DNA from: Choristoneura fumiferana
Lineage: Eukaryota; Arthropoda; Insecta; Lepidoptera; Tortricidae
DNA: 64,000 bases
Assembly (NCBI RefSeq): GCF_025370935.1
Contig: NC_133479.1
Location: 17,781,950 to 17,845,949 of the forward strand
Direction of reading: 5' to 3'
Shown one piece after another: positions 33,673-45,303 of this stretch. The notes beneath the pieces were generated by a model. That model was given only the letters and a program-made list of their open reading frames with translations. It was not told the DNA's origin and ran no database searches. The position numbers and the translations under genes are program-made. The first letter of the stretch is position 1; each line of letters opens with the position of its first letter.

Positions 33673-34589
33673 AAGTAATGCTGTCATCCTTGGCACAAGG
33701 TACTATGAAACAATATAATACTACTTATAAAAAATGGTGGATATTTTGTCATCAACACAATATTGATAAGTTTCTAGCTACAACACCTCATGTGATGTCA
33801 TTCCTATCTCAAGAATTCAACTCTGGCGCCTGTTACGCCACATTAAACTCGGATCGTTCTGCCCTCTCCTTGCTTATAGACTCTAAAATTGGGACTGATA
33901 TGTGCATAAAGAGGTTCCTGAAGGGTGCATACCGGCTAAGACCATCTCTACCCAAATATACACACACATGGGACCCGGATATTGTGCTTGGTTTCTTAAA
34001 CAAACTAGATACATCTGTTCTTAGTTTAGATAATCTGTCTCGTAAGCTTGTCACATTACTTTCCCTCTCTACTGCACATCGTGTGCAAACGATCTCATCT
34101 ATTAAAGTGAATGACATTCATATTAACAATGACAATGTTACCATATTAATAACAGATATAATTAAGACATCAGTTTCTACTAGAAAAACATGTACATTAT
34201 ACTTACCTTACTTTGAAAATCCACAATTATGTCCAGCAAAAACTCTAATTGCATACCTAGATAAGACAAAGTTGTTAAGGAATCAGGAAAACTATCTTAT
34301 TTTGACATCTAAGCGGCCTTATAAAAAGGCATCTTCACAAACAGTGAGTCGCTGGATCAAGGAAGTATTAAAGCTTAGCGGCATTGATACTTCCTTGTTC
34401 TCGTCACATAGTACCAGACATGCAGCTACGTCCAAAGCAAATAATAGAGGAGTTTCTTTAGATATTATTAAAAAGACAGCAGGATGGTCATCAAGATCTC
34501 TTGTTTTTGCAAAGCATTACAATTTACCAGTTACACCTATGGTAGACACTACATTTGCTAATTCTGTCTTAAGCTGCTCTAATAATTAA
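33654..34589 (+). CDS. DIRS tyrosine recombinase
   Basis: The frame is open from about 33579; TTG at 33654 is not a proven start and the first ATG is 33678. N-terminal core-binding-like helices start at SSLAQGTMKQYN. The catalytic part has Arg in STAHRVQ (codon 34080-34082), His and Arg in HSTRH (34407-34409, 34416-34418), a GWSS tryptophan and the nucleophile-type Tyr in KHYN (34518-34520). This is the R-H-R-Y set of tyrosine recombinases, which in DIRS elements integrates the circular DNA copy. It overlaps the end of the RT ORF. At ~310 residues it has normal length and appears intact. Confidence 0.93.
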   Translation: MPENSLEVMLSSLAQGTMKQYNTTYKKWWIFCHQHNIDKFLATTPHVMSFLSQEFNSGACYATLNSDRSALSLLIDSKIGTDMCIKRFLKGAYRLRPSLPKYTHTWDPDIVLGFLNKLDTSVLSLDNLSRKLVTLLSLSTAHRVQTISSIKVNDIHINNDNVTILITDIIKTSVSTRKTCTLYLPYFENPQLCPAKTLIAYLDKTKLLRNQENYLILTSKRPYKKASSQTVSRWIKEVLKLSGIDTSLFSSHSTRHAATSKANNRGVSLDIIKKTAGWSSRSLVFAKHYNLPVTPMVDTTFANSVLSCSNN

Positions 34590-34630
34590 TAATAAAAAAA
34601 AAAAATAATAATAATAATAATAATAATAAA
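34586..34630 (+). repeat. A-rich / (AAT)n microsatellite
   Basis: A poly(A) run followed by about ten AAT units, immediately after the recombinase stop codon, inside the DIRS 3' region. Confidence 0.85.
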
Positions 34631-35033
34631 TAAGAATTATGATTGTAGTTGAGTTTGGGAACTTTTGTACCTTATAGGTGTGTAGGTAGTATAAGTTGTA
34701 TTAAAATAATTAAGAACCTACAACCTCAGATTATTAATTAAAAAACATGGGCATGTGTTCAGTATTTTAGGTTTAACAAGGATATAGAGTAAACCCTGGC
34801 AGTTTCCTGCAGAGTATACTCTATAGGCCTACATTTTCTATTTTTTGTCCCAACTGGGAAAGTTGATTAAGTACCAATAACTATTATTGATCTCAATTAA
34901 ATTTAAGGAAAAGACTGTTTTGTTTATTATAAAAACTTTATTTGTGTAAAATAAAAACCTATTAAATAATATACAGTTTTAATTATAAATGGGTCTCCCC
35001 CATAGATATTTGCCAACACTAGCTCTAAATATC

Positions 35034-35156
35034 TACATGTTAATTTACTTATTATCTCGAGGATGAAACGTGAAACAAAATTAATAAATCAGACGAACTT
35101 ACCCTAAGTGATGTCTGATGATAATTTTGTGAACGTTTCATCCGAAGAGATAATAA
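35034..35156. repeat. Internal complementary region of DIRS
   Basis: 35034-35082 is the reverse complement of 30147-30195. About 35080-35156 is the reverse complement of about 35549-35625. The two halves meet at a shared AATT, so the region spells the joined outer ends of the element. Confidence 0.92.
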
Positions 35157-35417
35157 CCCTCCCATTTAAACAATCTTACCCCTCCACTTGTATTCCTTCT
35201 AGTATTGGCAAAAACAATACCACTCCTTGCAGTCGGGTAAAAAGGGTGTGTAGTAGGTATATGCCTGTGTCGTTCCCAGAGATATATAGCTACACACACC
35301 CATAATATACATACATGCATACACATGTAGGTATTCTAGCTTACATGCTAAGTTTAGAATCTGGATAGATACTAATCTAGATAGTATCTATCTAGATTCT
35401 AGACTTAATAGCTCTAA

Positions 35418-35574
35418 AAAAGTGACATAATAGAAGGGAGCTGTTTATGGTAAAGAGTGACCAGAGACAATAAATATTTTTATTTTTCTAGATACTCTTA
35501 AAAACGCGGCATCCAGTACCGTAAAGTCGATACTACATGTTAATTTACTTATTATCTCTTCGGATGAAACGTTC
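35418..35574 (-). repeat. Right inverted terminal repeat of DIRS
   Basis: Complement of 30157-30307, including the conserved GGTAAAGAGTGACCAGAGAC block. Bases 35575-35625 form the terminal extension, found otherwise only in the internal complementary region. Confidence 0.9.
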
Positions 35575-35775
35575 ACAAAATTATCATCAGACATCACTTA
35601 GGGTAAGTTCGTCTGATTTATTAATATTTTATAATAATGCAACCTTGCTTTAAGTGGACTGTTTTTGGCTACGGTGATTCCAATCATTTATTTATCATAC
35701 ACCTTCTAGTTCGCCCTACAAATTTATACGGTACCCTCGGTGCGCAAGTCCGATTCACACTTGGCCAATTTTTTA

Positions 35776-36861
35776 TTTCTGTTCTGAACCCATAGCTTCG
35801 ATAGTTCGGGGTTTTGAAAGGGTATACACTCACTCACTCACTTCTAAGCAGTTCCAATTGTATGTTAATCTGTTTAGCAATAGCAATTATAATTTTATTT
35901 ACATTTCAAATCGGTTAATTTTACTGTTTTAAGAAAAAAGCTAAAAATAGTTAAAAGGACCAAGTGGTGCGATTGTGAAGTCATTGAAATTAAAACGTAA
36001 AGATAATAGCTCAGCTGGCATCCCCAACAGCCGCAGTATTATAATGGCAAACCATACGTGCAATATAGTTTAGTTGCTGACCTCTCGGCGAACGTACACG
36101 AGCGACACGGAAGAGAAATACTTAACTTAACACGTTCAACGTACGCGTGTATGATAACTTTTTGGAACACAATATCCTTAACTTCGATCCATATTACCAA
36201 AGATAACGGGTCACGTTCAAAATCAAAGCTAAATGCTGTCTGCGTGAACTTAGAAGTACATCGCTACCAACCCGATTGCAAGAATCAAAACTAGCAGCTG
36301 CCATCGATTTTATAGCTTGATCTCATAGTGAGATCTGTGGAAGATAATAAAGTAGTATTATCGATAAGCTAAGGTTTACCCTACATCAAGATACAGTAGC
36401 TCTACAACTGTTTTACTTTACTCAAATTTAACAAGTTAAAAAAAACTGCATCGAAATCGGTGCTACAGAAAAACAGAGAGATTGGCGCCAAACTTATAAC
36501 TATAATAGCCCTCTTTTTGCGTCGAAAGGTTTAAAATAGAACTTACTCTTACGATTTCTAGTCATAGAGTCAAATTAAGGTCAAATGTCAAGAATACTCA
36601 AAATATCCCATCTCTCCTCAAACTTGGCCTTGCCCAAGAGACAAAATTTGAACACTGACTGATCTTTGGTGTTATTGAACATTAACCCTAAATGTCAGAA
36701 TCACAATCGTATATCATTAAATGACACGTCAAAAGCAAAATTTCTCATTATTAAATATTATAGGGAAATTACAGTGATCTATATTAATTATGTCATTATA
36801 ACTGAGTCATGGCATGCGCAGGCGGCGATTGGCATCAATAATTTTATGACTATTATAATAA
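35776..36861. other. Intergenic sequence, copy B
   Basis: Collinearity with copy A resumes at about 35776. It contains the empty site for the SINE at 5553-5753. The 72-codon ORF at 36666-36884 begins with TTG and ends inside a MITE, so it is not a gene. Confidence 0.5.
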
Positions 36862-36999
36862 GGGGCTGTTTCACCATCCATTGATTAGCGTTAACCGACG
36901 GTTAAATGTAATGCCGCCGTCTATTCGAACAAAACGAATAGAGACGGCATCACACCTAACCGCCAGTTAACACTAATCAATGGATGGTGAAACAGCCCC
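36862..36999. mobile_element. PIF/Harbinger-type MITE, complete (copy B)
   Basis: Begins GGGGCTGTTTCACCATCC and ends with the exact complement. TAA flanks both sides (36859-36861, 37000-37002). About 34-bp inverted repeats enclose a second inverted pair (TCTATTCG / CGAATAGA). A complete version of 6664-6770. Confidence 0.8.
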
Positions 37000-37002
37000 T
37001 AA

Positions 37003-39634
37003 TTGTCTATTGTCATCTTAAAAGCGTAAATAATTAATACCACCTTGAATATCAAGCCCGATGAATAGCTAGTTTAATATAAAGTGCGTTTGTTCATCGG
37101 TTTTTGTAATCAAATATTATATTTCGGAAATGATACAAATCATTTCCATGTTAAGATCCTAATACGCATTGCGCCTGCGTGGAAACTACGGCCAAAGCCC
37201 ATCCCATTCTGAGACGACGATGACTTTCATTTCAAACTCCACACATTTTTTTCACACATTTCCAAATGGGATTTTCAAATGAAGTGATCTAAAAAAATAA
37301 CCTAACCAAAGTTCAATATCTCAAAAACGGCTGAACCGATTTTGATAAAACATGTCTAAGAACCATCGCTAGAAAACCTGTTTTCAAACAAAAAAAAACC
37401 GCATTCAAATCGGTTCACCCGTTTAACACACACACATTGCTGTCAAACTTAGAACACTTTTTGCGTCGGGGGATAAAAAATAGGTCATCTTTATAACCCA
37501 CTCAATATAATAAAGTAAACAATTTGTTCAAGTCAAGATGCCACGGAAATGACAATAAGGAAAAAGGGATGCAACACCGGAATGATACGACTTTACTTTC
37601 ATAATCAAGTGGGTTGATTGCATTAAAAAAAAACACATTACAAAACGGAAACGTAATACTTACCATATAAGAAATAATTAAAATCTGGACCAAATTAAGA
37701 CGAAATGCATGCATAATACCGGCAACGAAATAGCTAAACAGAAAAACAGAAGTGGTAACTTAAAACTCTTGTTTAGCATATTCGTCGGTACAAAAATAAG
37801 TGCTGTCGAGCACACTTATATGTATACATCGACCTTGTGTGTAGTTGTATATAGTCTTGGTAACGTACATATTTTTATGCCCTTGGCTGTACAAGAAACT
37901 AACTTCTGCATGTGACACCTTCGCGTAGAAAAACTTTTTCGAAATTGTTAAGTCGGAGTCGCTAAAAGTTGATAAAATCAAAGGTTCTTAACTCACTACA
38001 AATGCGGTCCGTTAATATCTATACCGGTAAAAACAATTATTAACTGTATAAAATAGAAAATCCCTGAATAATTGCATAATAGTTCCAGCGAGATAGCAAT
38101 AAACAGCTCGTTTATAAATTAGCAAGGATGCATATTACTGACAGTGAGACATGTTTGGACATGATAAAAAAACGCAGTCAAAAATATGTCAATGCCTGTT
38201 GACATTTACCGGCTAATGAACTAATAATGTCAAGTACGACACGCAACTAAATTTACAATTTAACCCCAACCATGTGACTAATTTGATACGTGCTCCGAAA
38301 TGCGTACGTGAAGTTATCTGGCTCTCAGCCATTTTTTAACACTCTAAAAACAACCAATATAAGCACCATGCAGTGCACAAAATACTAAAAATCACAAGAC
38401 AGTCTCTATAACGTAGAATTTTGCTGGGATATTGATGGTGGTTACGCCGTTTAGCGATTGAACGTTACAACAGACGCTGTCTCACAGGTTTAAGTAATTC
38501 TCTTGTATTTTTTGTACTTTCTTAAGTTCAATGAAATCTTAATTGCAAATAATGCCCATTGTCGCCGAGAAAAAACAGAGTGGCTGTGTTTGTTCGCTGG
38601 CCAAAAAAGGCTCTACGGTCGGATGTTTTTGTAAATTGAGATCCAAATTTGGGGTAAAACTATAGCGCTTTTTGGTATCGTTGCGATTGCGATGCGATTA
38701 AAATGTAGACGTCAGAGTATTGATGACTGTCCCTGTAGTTGGCATCTTTAATTTTATTATATTAGCAATACAATTGCAATTACAAATTATTAAAAAATAT
38801 CGTCTGTCATAATTTTCCTTTTACTAGTTTTAGATACTATACATGCAAACATAAAAATAAGACACATTACACTCAAGAAAAACAAAGAACAAACAAAAAC
38901 CACCCAAAACATACTAATATCAAATTAGACCCAAGTCAGGTAAGGTCTGGTAAGGTGGCTAGGAGGCTAGCAGACTAAATACGTATTTTTATCTACACAG
39001 ATTTTCAGTTTAGTTTTACTACGAATGCAACAAGGTTCTTTTAAAAGGACAATCAGAAACGTATTAGTGTCCTATTTTCTAAATATAGCCCTATTAAAAT
39101 TTGGCACATCATGCTAAAGCTTAAAACACTTGGCACTGGCATTGACCTGGCTCAACACTTTCGTGAACATCAATTTATGTTAGTTTCAATTAGTCTAGAA
39201 GCTTTGATGACTAAACATAACGAGTAAGCCGTAGAAGATCAATTTGTGCTTTGTTTTCATGATACTACGTTTTATGATACAGCTACTTCAAACTTGCATT
39301 ACAACATTTGATTGTTACGTCTGGTAGTTTAAACGTCTTCAATAATTTCGAGTGCTGCCAAGACTGTTCTCTTAATTTTCAATAAAAGGGCCACTTTATT
39401 CTAAACAACAACATGTCATTCCGTTCCTTCGTATGTTTCTGGCATTAAGCCATAAACGCCGGGCGCTTTCGTAAAAGCAAGATGTCCAAGATGACGAGAT
39501 GACGATAGCTCAGTCCGGCTCAGCAAAGATCGTGAGTGCCAAGAGTGCGTAAGAGAGTACTGCAACTGTTGTAAGGAATGCAATTGATACTATAAATAGA
39601 AGTAATATAGTAGTTGATACGTTAGATCAGACAG
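37003..39634. other. Intergenic sequence, copy B
   Basis: No gene supported. It has ~185 bp at about 37490-37675 absent from copy A. ORF 37709-37915 is the unchanged partner of 7279-7485 and is unassigned. Confidence 0.5.
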
Positions 39635-39911
39635 TTTTTTTTTATTCGACTGGATGGCAAACGAGCAAGTGGGTCTCCTGATGGTAAGAGATCACCACCG
39701 CCCATAAACATCTGCAACACCAGGGGTATTGCAGATGCGTTGCCAACCTAGAGGCCTAAGATGGATACCTCAAGTGCCAGTAATTTCACCGGCTGTCTTA
39801 CTCTTCACGCCGAAACACAGCAGTGCAAGCACTGCTGCTTCACGGCAGGATTAGCGAGCAAGATGGTGGTAGCAATCCGGGCGGACCTTGCACAAGGTCC
39901 TACCACCTGCA
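39635..39911 (-). mobile_element. ~280-bp poly(A) hairpin element (copy B)
   Basis: Orthologue of 10852-11131. In copy B its poly(T) edge joins directly to CAGACAG of the 9.2-kb region, showing that the 1.6 kb preceding it in copy A was removed, with the break at or next to the element. Confidence 0.7.
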
Positions 39912-41689
39912 AAGTTATCTTTATATTTACACTTCTGTTAGGTAGGTATAAAGATTTTAATTCGAATGAACTTCTATCGGGCCTATAATGTCTAAACGCG
40001 CGTTATGATATCATCTATAAAGACACGCGAGTAGTTATAAATTACAACGCTGAAAGAAAAGTTATCGCTCACGAAGGCTATATAAAGACACCGTTTAAAG
40101 CTATTTTAAGAGCATGCTGAGCGATACCAAACAAGGACACAGACTGCATTCTGTTAAGGAGACTTGAACTGGCTGCAAGCACTATAAGTGGATAGAAGTG
40201 TTTAAGTACTTTACGTGATACATATGGAGAGCTAGATTATATATAGTGAATAAAACAGACGGCTGTTATAAACAGAGCAAGCCTAGCTAAGTTCGCCGAT
40301 GTAGATGTATCCTAAAGTTTGTCAATTGTATTTCTTCTTCAATCTTTTATTTTGTACAATAAAGAGTTTAAACAATGAATTTTTACATAAAAATAAAAAT
40401 ATAAAAACAGAGTTTTCAAACATGCATACTTGCTGAGATTAAATTTAACTCTTAGTACTAGAGTTTCTACCTGCCAGTCCATCTGCTGTCATCTAAATCG
40501 ATGGCTGTCATACGTATCTGTCGTAGGACTAAGAAAACCAATTTATATTATTTTCCTTTAAAAAGTGAAGTTTTTCCCGACTGATTCTCGATATCTATAG
40601 GTACAGATAGATATACTCGCAAACGTCTAACATTTTATTATGATTATATTTTTATTATGTAGTTTCATAACCACTAATTACTTAAAAAAAGTGCTGCTTG
40701 AAAATTAGCATTCATTACAAAGATACACCAGATCAGGCATGCCCGGATTTTATCGTGGACAGTCTTTATTATTGGCATCAAGTGGTGTTATCAGTATCCG
40801 GTGCAGTGTTCTATGCATTATAATTGCAATAATGTCTCTGTGACATGGGCATTATTGAATAAATTTAGCGTAAGTGGGCCACGGAGCGGACGCTAAACTG
40901 ATTGTATAAACAACGTCCTTGAATTAGAATAATGTATGACTAGATTGTGGTCAAAGCAGTATCTTAGGTGGATTTAGTGACTTTATTTATATATTTATTT
41001 CCGGAGAACCAACAGCAATAAATTACAGAATAAGCTAATTAATAAATACAAATCGTAAAAAAGCTACTCTTACAACGTATACAGAAAAGTCTATGAACAG
41101 TCTAGTCTACGAACAAACTAATCTACGAACAGAGTAATCTACGAATACTTACAGCAATTCATTCGTTGTTATTTTATATAAGTATATATTTTAAGTACAC
41201 TGTTTGACGGTAAAACGCAAACTTTACCAAATACAGATTTCCTTGAACAAAATTGAAATTTCAAGAACTTTTATTTCCTCATAATATCCGGTTGGAGCGT
41301 TTTGGTTTTAAATCAGTAATTTAGACGATATTAATGTGCTATTTTTTTTCCTTTCCGACTTTGTTTCTTGGTTTTTGATACACACAAGATAAAATAAAGT
41401 AAATAAGAATCCATAAATAATGATAAAAGTATTTGGTCAGCTATTAGTGCTATATTAGTGCTAAATCAGTCGTCATTATCACAGGTGTATGTGTGATATC
41501 TTTGCCTGAACTCGATTAAGTATTACTGGAATTCGTACTAGTGGAAATAAATTAGAAAGCGACTCTTATTAGAGATAATTAGCATACGGGCTTGCGCAGA
41601 CGACGACTGGTTGTAAGTTGTAAGTATAGGCCTAAGTAAAAACAGATGAGTACAGTAAATGCAGGTGCAAGAACTTATATTTGTATTTG

Positions 41690-41972
41690 CATTTACCACC
41701 TGGTAGGACCTTGTGCAAGGTCCGCTCGGATTGCTACCACCATCTTGTTCGGTAATCCTGCCATGAAGCAGCAGTGATTGCACTGTTGTGTTTTGGCGTG
41801 AAGAGTAAGGCAGCTGGCGAAATTACTGGCACGTTTGGTATCCCATCTTAGGCCTCTAGGTTGGCAACGCGTCTGCAATACTCTCGGTGTTGCAGATGTT
41901 TATGGGCGGTGGTGATCTCTTACCATCAGGAGACCCACTTGCTCGTTTGCCATCCAGTCGAATAAAAAAAAA
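41690..41972 (+). mobile_element. ~280-bp poly(A) hairpin element with rearranged 5' junction (copy B)
   Basis: Orthologue of 12846-13113. It retains the CGGATTGCTACCACC portion lost in A. Just upstream (about 41660-41698) a ~30-bp segment is inverted relative to copy A. Confidence 0.7.
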
Positions 41973-43564
41973 GTTATTAATTTGTTGAAACAGCAAACGT
42001 ACTGTTACCATGTAGTTTCTAAATTCTGTGCATTGAAATAAAAAATCAGAAAAAAATGTATTTTAGACCAGTTAGTGGGCATTTTTCATGATAGGGGTTT
42101 TTATGTATGAAGGCATGTTGGCATGAAAAATAAATTTCTTCTTAAATAACATATTTAATACAAAAATAAAACGAATTATGTAAAAATCATCAGAAAGATA
42201 CGAGCGAATGTAGTTTGCAATCTAGCTCTTTCTAGAAAAATCGCCGTGTTATAATGACGTCATAGTTTAAGTAGGATCTCTCTGCCTAATTGACAATTTA
42301 AAATGTCAATATCGTCGTACGACTTTTATCAAGATATTAAAAAAAAAACTACATATCGGTTTTCAAACAATAAAGATATATTTGAACAAATAAAAGAAAT
42401 GCTTGCATATTTCCTATACTGTTAGCAGCAGACCAACGATCACTAAGAAAAGGCCTCTATCTATCTCAACCAAACATTGCCGGGAAATCACAATAAATGC
42501 TAATGAGAGATTTGTTTATTTCAAAATGTACGTGGGTCTTTTATTTGATAAATAGAAAAAAAGTTACTATAATGTAAAATACGCTGGTTGGTTTCAATAA
42601 TTTTCATAGGTACAGATAAAAATACTTGTATAAACGTACGCCAGTTTATCGCTTGTCACAGATCGTTTTCCTTTCCCTGAGGGAAAGCCAATTTAGTAAC
42701 TGGGAACACAGCGTGTGTACTATCTCCCCTATTGAAATTCTTAACATATTAAAAAGTACCCTGATTGCCGGATTCTTTAAAAATTCAAAGTTTTCTTACA
42801 ATCTCGCGATCGAGATCGTGAACAAAGGTCCCAGGTCTATTATTACGTATGTCTATGGTTGGGAAGTTGACGGAGTATTCATTTATAATTGAATTTGTAT
42901 CTAAAGATTACGAGTTAGCTGCTCAGTGAGAAAGGGCTTTGGAAAGTGGATGACGTCAAAGCGTTGGATTTTAACATATGATTGTAATTATAGAAGATTT
43001 ATATTTTCTACGACTTTTTTTACCAAAGATATCTGCGGATAAGCAGAAGAGTAACTACCTAATTATAAGTGTTGTAATATCTAATGAATGGTAATTTCGA
43101 TGTTTATGTTGCAACAAATCTGTTTATGCGCTACAATATTTTTCCATATTCCATATAAACAAAACAATAAAACTATATAAGTATACGTATACCGTATGCT
43201 GACAAAAACATGTAAAACCTCTTAAATCATAGGCAATTTGAAAATTTAACGGCTCCTCGTAAATCGATTGTACGGGACAATACAGGCAACACGCGAACGA
43301 TAGATAGATAGATAAAAAGAAACATTGTAGTTTCAGTTTTACAATTGTATAAAGCTAGTAAATGTTAACGTGTTGGCAGACTTTAGGTTCTGTATTAAGA
43401 AAGTAGCAAAGTAACCAAAACTGATTAAACTGATATACATACAATACAAGCAAGCAAGCAACAGGCGACTTACCTGCCTGCTCATTAAAGTTATATAAGT
43501 ATATAGTTTATAACGAACATAAAACTGTCACTAATTATAAAAAGACATCAAACCGTTCATCAAA

Positions 43565-43806
43565 CATGGGCAGGCCATATAGCACGGAGAACAGATGGCC
43601 GTTGGGGCCGAAAAGTTCTTGAGTGGAGACCGCGGATCGGCAAGAGCAGCGTAAGACGTCCACCAACGAGATGGACGGATGACCTGGTTAAAGCCGCGGG
43701 TTCACGGTGGATGCAGGCCGCTGCCAACCGAAGCGACTGAAGGTCTATGGGGGAGGCCTATGTCCAACAGTGGACGTCCTACGGCTGAGATGATGATGAT
43801 GATGAT
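43565..43806 (+). mobile_element. RTE-type LINE 3' end (copy B)
   Basis: Identical in structure to 14723-14962, including the in-frame TGA after NRSD, and ending in (GAT)n. Confidence 0.85.
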
Positions 43807-43942
43807 CAAACCGTTTTCATAACTATAATTTCAACTAGATACTTACCTATTCACAGATCATTTGGAGATTACTGCGACATAAATGCAATAAAATCACTAA
43901 GTATTCTCCCTGATTTAAAGTTCACAAGATACAGTGTAAGTA

Positions 43943-44073
43943 CAGTCACCAGCACCAATATCTGACACAATAAGCGTGCATAAATATCTGACACGACTCT
44001 ATTTCTAGGGCCGGAAGGACCTGTCAGATATTTTTCCACGCTCCGCTATGGTAGATATTAATGCTGGTGACTG
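43943..44073. mobile_element. Tc1/mariner-type MITE in copy B only
   Basis: A 131-bp insert with terminal inverted repeats CAGTCACCAGCA and TGCTGGTGACTG, bounded by TA (43941-43942, 44074-44075). In copy A the site is AGTACATATGG with a single TA. The TA duplication fits Tc1/mariner-class elements. Confidence 0.9.
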
Positions 44074-44984
44074 TACATATGGATTTATTGCATATTTTAC
44101 CTATCTAACTAAATTAAATTTAAAATATTATAGATCGAAGCTATAGTCAATAAAATGGAGACAAAGCAATGAATGAAAGTGTTCATTTCAACTAAATAGG
44201 AAGGAAGTAATAAAAAGTAAATAGTAATAGCTTAAATAAGTACTAAACTGCACAAAGTATTTTATCTTATGATAATCAATTCGATAAATAAAGAAGTGAC
44301 TGAAGTCTATCCAGTCCACGAATAACCTTTGGTCAAGTTTGATTAAGATTTGTTATCAAGAAGTTCGATAAGGTTAAATGACGAACTTTGTTGTTGGTCA
44401 AAACATATTTTGTCTCCGTGTCTTAGCATTAATTGCAATTTATTCAAGGTTGTGACGTTTTAGCACGTTATTTTCACTTTTAATAAGTAAATGCCGTCTT
44501 TTTGCTGTAGCAAGTCAAGTGTGGTAAGTCAATTACAATATTATGAAGCGTTATCGAAGCGTGCATGATTGTTTGACCCGATCATTTATAAATAGAATTA
44601 ATTGAGCGAAAGATAACAGGGATCAACGGAATATACCAAGTTTAAACAGCCATACATACACATGTGGAACGATCAGGGCGCGAGGAAAATTCCTTCCTAG
44701 TAACTCTGTAGATTAGAATTTAACGAATTAAGATGGATATGATCCAACTAAGGGTAAAAACTTCTAAAATTAAACGACCTGTCATCGAACCCATCTAAAA
44801 TTTTCAAAGCGTTTGATATTATCGTTATTTTTATGAAATATACCAAACGACCAAGTGAATCATCCGATGATATGTCCTGCTACCACCCATTATTTCAGAT
44901 ACGTTATCAGCTTAGAGTAAGATCATCGACATCTTTGGTAACATACATATGCCTATAGAAAAAAGAACGAGAACCTAGAAAAAA

Positions 44985-45303
44985 TCCTAATGACAGGAAA
45001 GTTCGGGGCAAGCGACCAAGAGAAAAGAGCCTCATGCGCTGGACAGATCAGATCCGCGACAACACGAGTATAAACGGCCACGAAGACATACCCTAGCTCC
45101 ACACTGCTCGCGAAGTTCTCGGGAAACTTAACCGAAGTACCGACCGAGTTGGACGAAGTGCCTCTCCGCACTATCGTATTCGCCTAACCTCGTTCAACTT
45201 CGCGAGCAGTGTGGAGCTAGGGTTATACGCTGTCGAAGACTGTGCCAAATGGAGAACGATTGTCCGGAAAATGATTCATGTACGTCACGACCCGCATCAA
45301 TGA
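44985..45303 (+). mobile_element. LINE ORF C-terminus interrupted by a MITE (copy B)
   Basis: Counterpart of 16250-16585, encoding the same DCAKWRTIVRKMIHVRHDP ending after the MITE at 45091-45222. Confidence 0.6.
45091..45222. mobile_element. Palindromic MITE (copy B)
   Basis: CCCTAGCTCCACACTGCTCG at the left with its complement at the right; orthologue of 16355-16486. Confidence 0.75.

Larger units (their letters stand above)
30147..35625 (+). mobile_element. DIRS-type tyrosine-recombinase retrotransposon
   Basis: A 5.5-kb element with inverted terminal repeats (about 30157-30307 and 35418-35574). An internal complementary region at 35034-35156 has a left half complementary to the left terminus and a right half complementary to the right terminus; the halves meet at AATT/AAT. 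This is the DIRS1 plan, in which a circular intermediate is completed from the internal copy. Gag-like, RT/RNase H and tyrosine recombinase ORFs are all open. No target-site duplication is visible, as expected for recombinase-mediated insertion. It is present only in copy B. Confidence 0.95.
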
